DNA from: Oligoflexia bacterium
GTDB taxonomy: Bacteria; Myxococcota_A; UBA796; UBA2385
Reading direction: 5' to 3'
DNA: 9,207 nucleotides
Assembly: GCA_013152105.1 (NCBI GenBank)
Contig: JAADHA010000328.1
Span: 1 to 9,207 of the forward strand
The stretch's first letter is position 1. The number at the start of each line of letters is the position of its first letter. Shown here one piece after another: positions 1 through 6,243 of the stretch. The position numbers and the translations under genes are program-made. Below the pieces are notes generated by a model that worked only from the letters and a program-made list of their open reading frames with translations, did not search any database and had not been told where the DNA came from.

Positions 1-2
1 CC

Positions 3-1148
3 CTGGCTCGGGCTCGCCTGCGCAGCTCAGCCCAGGCCGCGGTGAACGCCATCCCCGCGGACACGAGCACGCTGGCCGAGGTGGACACAGGCCAGGTGGC
101 CGTGCCGCGTGCCCAGCAGATCAAGGACATCGAGGCGGCGATGACCGCCTGGGGAACCGAGCACCGCCGGGGGATGATCGCGGTGATCGGCGACCGAGGC
201 ACCGGAAAGTCCAAGATGTTGGACCTCGCAGCCCAGCGCGGCCAGGCCCTGCTGCCCGATCTCCCTGTGAAGCGCCTCGCACTTCCCCGGCGACTGAGCG
301 AACCAGGGCCCGCCTTGCAGTGGCTGACCGACGCGACCGGCACCTGCTGCTCCGAGATCATGGACTGCGAGTCCGATGTCGAGGCGCTGGCCGACTCGCT
401 GCGAACCCTCCCCTCGACGATCTACCTGGTCGACGACCTGCACCGGCTGGTGCTGCGCAAGGTCGGCGGTGTCGGCGCGGCCCGAGCCGTGCTGCGGGTG
501 ATGCTGGCCACCAGTCAGAAACACCTGTGGGTCTGTGCCATCCACAAGCCCACCTGGAATTACCTCAGCGGCCTGCGCAACTCGATCAACCTCGAAGCGC
601 TGCGGTCTCGCATCGACCTCGGCCCTCTGCCGGCCGCCGAGCTCGGGGACTGGATCAAGGCGCGCGTCCGCTCCGCCGGCTACTCGGTGGCCTTCGACCG
701 CCTGGTCGGCGGAAACCCCGTGGGAATGGACGCCCGGCGAGCCCGGGCCCGGGCCGAGCAAGCCTACTGGCGCATCCTCGCCGACACCAGCATGGGGATC
801 CCCGCGGTGGCCTGGGGCTACTTCCGCGGCGGGCTCTGTGTAGGAAAGGGCGTGCGCGCCTTGGATGCCCACATCTTCAGCGCCCCCTCGACCGCCGACC
901 TCGAGCATCTGCCGGACCTCGACCTGTTCGTCCTGACCGCGGTCGTGATTCACGACGAGCTGTCCAGCAGCGCCATCAGCGACGTCCTCAACGCGCCCCT
1001 CGCCCAGGTCCAAGAGGCCTGCCGCCACCTGGACGGACTCGGCGTGCTGTGTAGCAAAAAAGCAGATAGGAGCTGGCTGATCACGCCCGCCTGGTATCCC
1101 GCGGTGCAGCGAATCCTGCGCCAACGACACTTCCTCTACCTGAGGTGA
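3..1148 (+). CDS. P-loop (AAA-like) ATPase, probably 5'-partial, next to MscS channel gene
   Basis: This is a P-loop NTPase that probably couples nucleotide hydrolysis to a partner; the substrate is unknown. Numbered from the GTG at 42, a Walker A motif GDRGTGKS lies at residues 50-57 and a Walker B strand IYLVDD at 127-132. A possible sensor strand, HLWVCAIHKP, lies at 161-170. The last ~70 residues alternate helices and end like a winged-helix segment, as in many AAA ATPases. The frame stays open to the left edge of the window (from base 3), and the GTG at 42 has no convincing ribosome binding site, so the true start is probably outside. If so, an unseen N-terminal domain may exist. The stop at 1146-1148 lies 3 bases before the mscS start, which implies translational coupling and a shared role. 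I do not recognise a named family. The ATPase call is firm; the function is not. Confidence 0.75.
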   Translation: MARARLRSSAQAAVNAIPADTSTLAEVDTGQVAVPRAQQIKDIEAAMTAWGTEHRRGMIAVIGDRGTGKSKMLDLAAQRGQALLPDLPVKRLALPRRLSEPGPALQWLTDATGTCCSEIMDCESDVEALADSLRTLPSTIYLVDDLHRLVLRKVGGVGAARAVLRVMLATSQKHLWVCAIHKPTWNYLSGLRNSINLEALRSRIDLGPLPAAELGDWIKARVRSAGYSVAFDRLVGGNPVGMDARRARARAEQAYWRILADTSMGIPAVAWGYFRGGLCVGKGVRALDAHIFSAPSTADLEHLPDLDLFVLTAVVIHDELSSSAISDVLNAPLAQVQEACRHLDGLGVLCSKKADRSWLITPAWYPAVQRILRQRHFLYLR

Positions 1149-1149
1149 G
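1142..1149 (+). promoter_or_regulatory. Ribosome binding site selecting the TTG start of mscS
   Basis: GAGGTGAG overlaps the last codons and stop of the ATPase gene. Its GAGG core ends 6 bases before TTG at 1152. The next in-frame alternatives are a GTG at 1203 without such a site and an ATG far inside the pore region at 1470. This site therefore decides the TTG start and ties mscS translation to the upstream gene. Confidence 0.6.
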
Positions 1150-1151
1150 AA

Positions 1152-1997
1152 TTGGACCCGGCCCAGTCCCTGAGCTTCGTCGACCTCTTCCAGCCCTCAG
1201 GTGTGCCCTACGCCATCGCGGTGATCGTGGTGGCCTACCTGCTGACCCGGGTCGGGACCCAGACCCTCGACGCGCTGAGCGAGCGCTTCACCGAGCGCCG
1301 GCTGCTCTTCAAGCAGCTCACCGCCATCGGCCGCTTCATCATCCTGCTGGTCGCCACGGTCAGCGTGGCCAGCGCGGTCATCAACTTCACCCGCGAGGCC
1401 CTGCTGGCCGTCGGCGGGTCAGTGGCCGTCGCGGTCGGCTTCGCCTTCAAGGACCTGCTAGCGTCCTTGATGGCCGGGATCATCCTGCTCTTCGACCGGC
1501 CCTTCCAGGTCGGTGACCGGATCAGCTTCGACGGTGCCTACGGCGAGGTCGTGGAGATCGGCCTGCGCACCGTCCGCATCCACACCCTCGACCACAACCT
1601 GGTGTCGATCCCCAACAACCGCTTCCTCTCCGACGCCGTGAGCTGTGCGAACGCTGGCGCCCTCGACCAGATGTGCGTCTTCGACTTCTGGATCGGCTGC
1701 AACGAGGACTTCGAGCAGGCCAAGACCATCATCTACGAAGCGACCGCCAGCAGCCGCTACGTCTACCTGGCCAAGGACATCAGCCTGGTTCTGCGCGAGG
1801 GACCGGTGGCGGGGGGCGGCGAGCGATTCGCCGTCCAGATCACCGTGAAGGCCTACGTCTTCGACGGGCGCTACGAGGTCGCCTTTGGTACAGACATCAC
1901 CGAGCGCGTGAAGCGCGCCTTCCGGGCGGCCGGCATCCGCACCGCAGGCGAGCGAGAGTGGGCCTTCGATGCCCACCCCGACCCCGCGCTGGCCTGA
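1152..1997 (+). CDS. Small-conductance mechanosensitive channel, MscS family
   Basis: This encodes an inner-membrane channel of 281 residues, close to the size of minimal E. coli MscS. In that family, membrane tension opens the pore and releases solutes after hypo-osmotic shock. Hydrophobic segments at about 18-34 and 58-78 correspond to TM1 and TM2. TM3 at about 83-115 is the Gly/Ala-rich pore helix, with VAVAVGFAFKDLLA in the middle. The family signature FDRPFQVGDRISFDG follows at 114-128, then the beta domain with GEVVEIGLRTVRIHT and SIPNNRF. The rest is the cytoplasmic alpha/beta vestibule. The usual Q-G kink of E. coli TM3 is replaced by K-D, as in other MscS subfamilies. It starts at TTG behind a good ribosome binding site, just after the ATPase stop, and is followed closely by the antiporter gene. 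It appears intact. Which MscS paralogue it is cannot be told. Confidence 0.93.
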   Translation: MDPAQSLSFVDLFQPSGVPYAIAVIVVAYLLTRVGTQTLDALSERFTERRLLFKQLTAIGRFIILLVATVSVASAVINFTREALLAVGGSVAVAVGFAFKDLLASLMAGIILLFDRPFQVGDRISFDGAYGEVVEIGLRTVRIHTLDHNLVSIPNNRFLSDAVSCANAGALDQMCVFDFWIGCNEDFEQAKTIIYEATASSRYVYLAKDISLVLREGPVAGGGERFAVQITVKAYVFDGRYEVAFGTDITERVKRAFRAAGIRTAGEREWAFDAHPDPALA

Positions 1998-2033
1998 ACC
2001 GCTGCTCTGAACCGCTGCCCTGAACCGCTGTCC
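1995..2033 (+). repeat. Three tandem 13-bp repeats at the mscS stop codon
   Basis: Three direct copies of TGAACCGCTGNYC begin at 1995, 2008 and 2021. The first copy contains the mscS stop codon. Copies differ only in the last three bases (CTC, CCC, TCC). Because the period is 13, the three TGA triplets fall in three different frames, so the array stops translation in every forward frame. It lies between mscS and the antiporter gene. Whether this is a functional stop, a protein-binding array or simple slippage expansion is not known. Confidence 0.8.
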
Positions 2034-2044
2034 TCTCGCGAGAG
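2033..2044. repeat. 12-bp perfect palindrome over the antiporter ribosome binding site
   Basis: CTCTCGCGAGAG is a perfect inverted repeat ending 5 bases before the ATG at 2050. Its right arm GAGAG is the best candidate ribosome binding site for the antiporter gene. It could be a dimeric repressor site, or in RNA a short 4-bp stem with a CGCG loop that partly hides the binding site. A chance palindrome of this length is also possible. Confidence 0.5.
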
Positions 2045-2049
2045 CCCGC

Positions 2050-3650
2050 ATGCAAAACGCCGAGACCGCGATCCTCATCCTGCTGCTCATCGCCGCCTTG
2101 GTCGGCATGGGTGCGCTGCGGCTCAAGCTCCCCTACACCGTCGCCCTGGTCCTGACCGGGGTGGGCCTGGGCTTCCTGCACATCCCCGAGCTCAGCGCCC
2201 TGGTGCTGACCCCCGAACTGTTGATGGCCGTGTTCCTGCCGGCACTGCTCTTCGAAGCCGCCTACCACGTCGAGTTCGACAAGTTCCGCAAGCTCGGGGC
2301 GGTCGTCCTGTTGATGGCCGTGCCTGGGGTCCTGCTGGCCGTCGCCATCACCGCGTTCGGTTCCTATGCCGCCTTTCACCTGATCGGCGTCGATGTCTTC
2401 ACGCTCAAGCACGGCTTCATCTTCGCCAGCATGATCGCCGCCACCGACCCGATCAGCGTGCTGGCCCTGTTCAAGACCCTGGGCGTGACCAAGCGCCTCT
2501 ACCTGTTGGTCGAGGGCGAGAGCCTGCTCAACGACGGTGTCGCCGTCGTCGTGTTCATGATCGTGGCCGCCGTCGTCGGCGTCCAGACCGGCCACGGCCA
2601 ACCGCCCCAGTTGCAGGGGTTCTCCGAGATCGCCGTCTACGGTATCAAGACCTTCTTCTGGATGGCCCTGGGCGGCAGCGTGGTCGGTGGAATGATGGGC
2701 GCGCTCGCCTCGGTGTTGACCAGCAACGTCGACGACAAGCTTATCGAGACCTCGCTCACCGTCGTCACCGCCTACGGCAGCTTCCTGCTGGCCGAGTCCT
2801 TCGGCGCGTCCGGCGTCCTATCCACCGTCGTCGCCTGCATGGTCCTGGGCAGCTTCGGCAGCCCGGCATGTCTGTGCGGACCCGCGTGGCCGTCGTCGAC
2901 TTCTGGGAGTTCATGGCCTTCTTCAGCAACACCTTTGTGTTCCTGCTAGTCGGGCTGGAGCTGGACATCCCCGAACTTGCGGCCGCGTCCGGCCTGGTCG
3001 TCATCGCCTTCATCGTCGTGCTGCTGGGGCGGGCCGCCACCGTCTATGGCCTGATGCCGCTGACCCGTCTGTTCCCCATCGAACCCATCCCCAAGGCATG
3101 GTCCCACGTGTTGGTGTGGGGTGGGCTGCGGGGCAGTCTGTCCATGGTCCTGGTCATGGGTCTGCCCGCCGAGATGCCCGGGCGTCGCCTGCTGCTGGTC
3201 CTGGTCTTCGGCGTGGTCAGTCTGTCCTTGATCCTCCAGGCCCTGACCATGAAACCCTTCCTGATGCGCCTGGGGCTGGTCGCACCCAAACAGACCCGCG
3301 TCGCCTACGAGCGGGCCCGCGGTCAGGTCCGCATGGCTCGGGCCGCGCTGCGTGACCTGGACCGCCGCGGGGACCTCCTCAACCCCAACATCCGGTCTCG
3401 CTTCGAAGAAGAGTACCGGACCATGCTGGAAGAAGCCCGGCTCGCCGCCATCGAGGCTGCCGGCGACCACTTCGACACCGAGCGCCTGAATGAAGCCGCC
3501 CTGCACCTGATCAGCGTCCAGGAAGAGGCCCTGCGCCAGGCCCGGGACGAGGGCGTCGTCAGCACCGACGCCGCCGAGCTGCTGCTGGAAGAGCTGGCCC
3601 GCCGCCGCGAGTCACTGCTGCACGACAGCGAAGAGGCCGAGGCCGGGTAG
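2050..3650 (+). pseudogene. CPA1-family Na+(K+)/H+ antiporter, NhaP-like, interrupted by a one-base frameshift
   Basis: The intact protein would be about 533 residues, exchanging Na+ or K+ for H+ across the inner membrane. The first frame (2050-2949) is antiporter-like to residue 272 and carries the CPA1 signatures: IAATDPISVLALF (about 129-141, with the ion-binding Asp) and VEGESLLNDG (154-163), plus many hydrophobic helices. At about 2861-2868 the homologous reading leaves this frame after GSFGSP and resumes in the -1 frame at ATG 2868. One added base there would give a continuous GSFGSPGMSVRTR. Beyond the break the first frame runs 27 unrelated residues to 2949. Both halves keep conserved motifs, so the break is recent, a sequencing or assembly error, or a split gene. 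The start is ATG 2050 behind GAGAG. It probably shares a transcript with the ATPase and MscS genes. Confidence 0.8.
2868..3650 (+). CDS. C-terminal half of the CPA1 antiporter, in the shifted frame
   Basis: These 260 residues continue the antiporter after the frameshift. They hold the later membrane helices, including FFSNTFVFLLVGLEL (residues 19-33) and the strongly conserved WGGLRGSLSMVLVMGLP (about 84-100), which is typical of CPA1 exchangers. From about residue 135 the protein becomes a hydrophilic, Arg/Glu-rich helical tail of about 125 residues, likely cytoplasmic and possibly regulatory. An ATG at 2868 could in principle allow re-initiation, since it lies 82 bases before the first frame stops, but no clear ribosome binding site precedes it. 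Alone it lacks the ion-binding Asp motif, so it should not transport by itself. Stop is TAG at 3648-3650. Confidence 0.75.
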   Translation: MSVRTRVAVVDFWEFMAFFSNTFVFLLVGLELDIPELAAASGLVVIAFIVVLLGRAATVYGLMPLTRLFPIEPIPKAWSHVLVWGGLRGSLSMVLVMGLPAEMPGRRLLLVLVFGVVSLSLILQALTMKPFLMRLGLVAPKQTRVAYERARGQVRMARAALRDLDRRGDLLNPNIRSRFEEEYRTMLEEARLAAIEAAGDHFDTERLNEAALHLISVQEEALRQARDEGVVSTDAAELLLEELARRRESLLHDSEEAEAG

Positions 3651-3665
3651 TCCCAGAGGCAGCAA

Positions 3666-3683
3666 TATGCACAATCGTGCATA
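3666..3683. promoter_or_regulatory. Candidate HipB operator 1 upstream of hipB
   Basis: TATGCAC-AATC-GTGCATA is a perfect inverted repeat with 7-base arms and a 4-base spacer. It is centred 53 bases before the hipB ATG and just upstream of a -35-like TTGACG. HipB antitoxins are known to autoregulate by binding palindromes upstream of their own operon. A second imperfect copy lies over the hipB start codon. The assignment to HipB is inferred from position. Confidence 0.6.
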
Positions 3684-3689
3684 GGGTCC

Positions 3690-3718
3690 TTGACGCGAGG
3701 TGCATTGGCGCGCACAGT
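3690..3718 (+). promoter_or_regulatory. Possible hipBA promoter
   Basis: TTGACG at 3690-3695 matches five of six bases of the sigma-70 -35 hexamer. CACAGT at 3713-3718, 17 bases further on, is a weak -10 candidate. It sits between the two operator-like palindromes, so a bound repressor could occlude it, and another GTGCAT half-site (3700-3705) lies inside the spacer. The -10 match is poor, so confidence is low. Confidence 0.35.
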
Positions 3719-3727
3719 GATTGGAAC

Positions 3728-3743
3728 ATGACTGATCGTGCAT
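3728..3743. promoter_or_regulatory. Candidate HipB operator 2 over the hipB start codon
   Basis: ATGACTGATCGTGCAT matches 12 of 16 bases of the core of operator 1 (ATGCACAATCGTGCAT at 3667-3682), with the same central ATCGTGCAT. It begins at the hipB initiation codon. Its centre is 61 bases from that of operator 1. Two sites flanking a promoter would suit cooperative repression or looping by HipB. The left arm is imperfect. Confidence 0.45.
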
Positions 3744-3982
3744 CTGACCTCGCTCGCATCGTGCTCGCTCGCCGACTCCGGCTGGGCCTCCGCCAGGTGG
3801 AGCTCGCCGAGCTGGCCGGCTGCTCGACGCGCTTCGTTCACACCGTTGAGGCCGGCAAGGAGAGCCTTCGGCTGGACAAGCTACTCGACCTGCTCGAGGC
3901 GCTCGGCCTGGGGCTGATCGTGCGCCGGGGCCCTGCCGGCGTGGCTGCCGAGCAGGGCGAAACCGATGAGCCGACGCGATGA
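3728..3982 (+). CDS. hipB: HipB-like antitoxin, XRE-family helix-turn-helix regulator
   Basis: This 84-residue protein is an Xre-type DNA-binding protein like the HipB half of HipBA modules. In those modules it neutralises the HipA kinase and represses the operon. The helix-turn-helix spans about 7-62, with RQVELAELAGCSTRFVHTVEAGK (residues 22-44, read in two parts: RQVELAELAG and CSTRFVHTVEAGK) as its core. LRLDKLLDLLEALGLGL follows, typical of the short HipB class that is paired with HipA. The ATG at 3728 is preferred over an upstream in-frame GTG at 3677, because that GTG lies inside the operator palindrome and would add residues that do not resemble the family. Only a weak GGA precedes the ATG. 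The stop overlaps the hipA start as ATGA, which indicates translational coupling. It looks intact although its partner is broken. Confidence 0.85.
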   Translation: MTDRASDLARIVLARRLRLGLRQVELAELAGCSTRFVHTVEAGKESLRLDKLLDLLEALGLGLIVRRGPAGVAAEQGETDEPTR

Positions 3983-5090
3983 GCGGACGCATCGAGGATC
4001 TGCGCTGGGTGGAGAATGCCGAGATCCGCAAGGCCGGACACCTCGCCGGGCACCTCTCGAGAACTCGGGAGGGTACTGAGTTCACCTACGATCCAGACTA
4101 CGAGGGTCCCGCAGTCGCAACCAGCCTGCCGCGCGGCGCGCCCCCGGTCCGCGCCTCGGCAGGCGCCGTTCCGCCCTATTTCGCCGGCTTGCTGCCTGAA
4201 GGACGCCGTCTCGCGGCAGTTCGGACCGCGCTGAAGACCTCGGCCGACGATGATTTCTCCCTGCTGCTCGCCACCGCACACGACGCCATCGGTGCCGTCC
4301 AGGTCGTTCCGCTTGGCTGGGTGCCTCCGCCACCGTCGTCTCCAGAACCCCTCGACCGCGTGCGCTTCGCCGAGCTCATGGCGCGGGTCCTGGGCCCCGA
4401 GGGGGCCGATCGCGTGGCTTCCCCCACCTTGTCGAGAACGAGGCGTTCTTCCTGGACGCAGCGCGGGCAAGCGGACTGCCTGCGGCCACCGCCCAGATCG
4501 TACACGACCGTGACGGTGAACCCGGCTTGCTGGTCCGCCGCTTCGACCGCGTGCTGCGGGATGGCGTCTGGCAGGCCCTCGCCCAGGAGGACGGCTGCCA
4601 GGTGCTCGGTCGTTATCCCGCCGACAAGTACCGGGTTTCCACGGAGAAAGTGCTCAGCGCCCTCGTAGGGGTCGCCGGAGCCCCACGGGTCTGCGCTCGA
4701 GACCTGATCCGCCAGGTGGCCTTCGCGTACCTCAGTTGCAACGGCGACGCGCACGCCAAGAACTTCTCGGTCCGACGGGCTCCAGACGGCGAGTGGGAGG
4801 CGACCCCGGCCTATGACGTGCCCAGCTCGCACATCTATGGGGACTACAGCATGGCCTTGACCATCAACGGAAAGTCACGGGAGGACATCGGCCGAGCGGA
4901 CTTCCTCGCCCTGGGCGGCCGGTTGGCTCTCCCGGAGCGAGCCGTCGCCCGGGTGTTGGACGAGCTGGCCGAACGGGCACCCCGGTGGGCCGAGCGCCTT
5001 GACGCATTGCCCTTCAACGCGCGCAAGCTGCACGAACTCAGTCGGGCCATCGCTTTCCGGCGAGACCGCTTGACCGTGTCCAGACGCTGA
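3979..5090 (+). pseudogene. hipA: HipA-like serine/threonine kinase toxin, inactivated by an internal deletion with frameshift
   Basis: HipA kinases phosphorylate Glu-tRNA synthetase or other targets and cause growth arrest unless bound by HipB. Residues 1-147 in the first frame are a normal HipA N-terminal domain, including PPYFAGLLPEGRRL and KTSADDDFSLLLA. After GPEGADRVA (codon ending 4419) the sequence jumps to FPHLVENEAFFLDAARASGL in the -1 frame. In the family these are separated by about 30-35 residues holding the Gly-rich loop (typically LPGVQ..KVS, which includes the autophosphorylated Ser in E. coli HipA) and the nucleotide-binding Lys strand (YILKL-like). None of that is present in any frame here. 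The first frame then runs out of register to 4668. The remainder of HipA is well preserved up to 5090. The start overlaps the hipB stop. Loss of the ATP site should abolish kinase activity. Confidence 0.8.
4527..5090 (+). CDS. hipA: C-terminal kinase lobe of the broken hipA
   Basis: This is the part of the shifted frame that could start on its own, at the TTG at 4527. Coding similarity actually begins earlier, at about 4419. It holds VRRFDRVLRDG, then LGRYPADKYRVSTE. The catalytic loop NGDAHAKNFS has Asp74 and Asn79, and PAYDVPSS has Asp97. The spacing (Asp +5 Asn, Asp +23 Asp) is the same as Asp309/Asn314/Asp332 of E. coli HipA. The catalytic base and Mg2+ ligands are therefore kept while the ATP-binding loop upstream is gone. 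The fragment could at most be a HipB-binding remnant. No ribosome binding site is evident for independent translation. Confidence 0.7.
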   Translation: MLVRRFDRVLRDGVWQALAQEDGCQVLGRYPADKYRVSTEKVLSALVGVAGAPRVCARDLIRQVAFAYLSCNGDAHAKNFSVRRAPDGEWEATPAYDVPSSHIYGDYSMALTINGKSREDIGRADFLALGGRLALPERAVARVLDELAERAPRWAERLDALPFNARKLHELSRAIAFRRDRLTVSRR

Positions 5091-5454
5091 AGAAAACAGT
5101 CGAAGCATCATGCGGTCGCCACGCAAGTGCTCGTGGAGGGCTGCGCCAAACTGGAGACGGGGTGGGAGACGTCGGACAAGCGGGCCGTGCCGATGGCCGA
5201 GGACGGCGAACTTCCTGGCGACGGCCACGACGGCACGCCGCTAGCCTCGCCGGCCGCCGCGACTGGCGATTTCGGCGTCCCACCGCCACAAATCACTGGT
5301 TCAGCCCGCGGTGATCCGGCGGCCCCCGTCGGCCCTCGAAATGCTGTAGGGGCGGCAGCGTCGGGCCTACCTCACCCAGCGGGGCCAGGACAGGCTGCTC
5401 GTCGAGTTCGGTGCGCGCTACCGTGCTACCTTGCTGCCCTTCCAAAGGTGCCAG
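5091..5454. other. 364-base interval with no convincing gene
   Basis: Between the end of hipA and the lipoprotein start I find no domain, tRNA, repeat array or clear terminator. A long open frame from 5127 crosses it but reads as low-complexity Ala/Gly/Pro/Arg, and it continues as an antisense-like frame through the next gene. From 5347, after an in-frame TAG, the frame of the next gene is open without a standard start codon until TTG 5431, with somewhat protein-like content (RQRRAYLTQRGQDRLLVEF). It may be the eroded end of an earlier gene or noise. A GCAT-C-ATGC palindrome lies at 5105-5113. Confidence 0.4.
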
Positions 5455-6078
5455 ATGCCAGCAGCCCTGATCGCCGCGCTGCTGCTGGCTTGCGTGCACG
5501 CCGATCCCCAGGCCCGCGCCGTCGCCGAGACCGCCCCCTGGACTCGCCCCGAGTACGTCGCGGTCGACCTGTTGCACAGCGACCCAGCCGTGGCGCGCTT
5601 TCGCCAGGACTGGTACGCCCGCACTCTCTTTGCCATGGGCGAACCCTCCTTCATCGAGCTGGCGCGCCGACCCGGGCAGGCGGTGCGTTTCCTGTGGCTA
5701 CGGCATTGGCACGCGCCCATCGCCGTGCGCGTGTCGCGGGTCGGAGACCAGGCCGTCGCCGAGCTGCGGGTGCTGACCGGCCTTGCACGCCCCGAGACCA
5801 CCGGTCGCCTGCGAGCCAGCCGCCGCGTGGTGCTGGACGCCCAGGCATGGGCGGGGGTCCAGACCCGCCTCGACGCGGTCGATTTCTGGCAGGCCCCCAC
5901 CTGGGACCCGACCACTGACGGCGGCCAAGAGGGCGCTCGCTGGCTCTTCGAGGCCATCGACGACGGCCGACTTCACATCGTCGACCGCTGGTCCCCAGAC
6001 GACCCCGCCCTCATCGACCTCGGTCTGTACTTGCTGAGCCTCGCCCAGGTCGAGATCCCACAGCGCGAGGTGTATTGA
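5455..6078 (+). CDS. Probable exported lipoprotein of unknown function
   Basis: This 207-residue protein has no name I can assign. From ATG 5455 it opens with a hydrophobic stretch MPAALIAALLLAC, where LLAC is a plausible lipobox with Cys13 as the lipidated residue. The n-region lacks a positive charge, so a simple exported or membrane-anchored form is possible. A start at TTG 5431 would add an Arg but lacks a good ribosome binding site, whereas AAAGGTG at 5444-5450 serves ATG 5455. The mature part is rich in Trp, Arg and Asp. Its C-terminal third has FWQAPTWDP, then GARWLFEAIDDGRLHIVDRW and SPDD, then a short Leu-rich helix. That W..E...GR.H.VDRWSP pattern resembles a widespread uncharacterised family of secreted proteins, from memory only. 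It stands alone between the hipA remnant and the FG-GAP relic. Confidence 0.7.
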   Translation: MPAALIAALLLACVHADPQARAVAETAPWTRPEYVAVDLLHSDPAVARFRQDWYARTLFAMGEPSFIELARRPGQAVRFLWLRHWHAPIAVRVSRVGDQAVAELRVLTGLARPETTGRLRASRRVVLDAQAWAGVQTRLDAVDFWQAPTWDPTTDGGQEGARWLFEAIDDGRLHIVDRWSPDDPALIDLGLYLLSLAQVEIPQREVY

Positions 6079-6108
6079 GCGCGGGCAAGAATCGGAGAGG
6101 CCCACCCA

Positions 6109-6220
6109 TCAGGGCCAGATGCCACCGTAGAAGGTGTAGACCGCGCCGATGTATTCATCGCCTGGCAGGTTCGCACCGACCAGCCAATCGTCGGTGCCGT
6201 CCGCCCGTCTCCCACATCCC
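6109..6220 (-). pseudogene. Remnant of an FG-GAP (beta-propeller) repeat protein gene
   Basis: Read on the minus strand, about 35 codons ending in a TGA at 6111-6109 give TDDWLVGANLPGDE and then GAVYTFYGG. This matches the end of an FG-GAP/integrin-type propeller repeat (DDLLVGA...GAVYVFYG). Just upstream, in another frame, GDVGDGR resembles the preceding Ca2+-binding loop, so there is a frameshift at about 6201-6204. The rest of the gene would have to lie under the intact + strand gene starting at 6244, where no such similarity continues. It therefore looks like the truncated 3' end of a large secreted or surface protein gene. The length is short, so chance resemblance is not excluded. Confidence 0.4.
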
Positions 6221-6243
6221 CCCAAGCCGTTAGACCCTCGGCC

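Noticed and set aside
27..1130. 367-residue open frame on the minus strand
   Set aside because: It is antisense to the ATPase gene. Its Gln/His/Asp/Gly-rich composition is what the reverse strand of a high-GC gene yields, and the + strand frame has Walker motifs.
2860..2870. Programmed -1 frameshift in the antiporter gene
   Set aside because: The bases at the shift read C CCG GCA in the zero frame, which does not fit the X XXY YYZ slippery pattern because the A-site tRNA cannot re-pair. No clear downstream hairpin is seen. A one-base loss or error is simpler.
4419..4668. Recoding that would give a full-length HipA from the existing sequence
   Set aside because: Even with a frame change at 4419 the product would lack the ATP-binding loop and lysine strand, so recoding would not restore a kinase.
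5127..5918. 263-residue open frame on the + strand
   Set aside because: The product is Ala/Gly/Pro/Arg-rich without any motif, and most of it is out of frame over the better-supported lipoprotein gene, which has a ribosome binding site and signal sequence.
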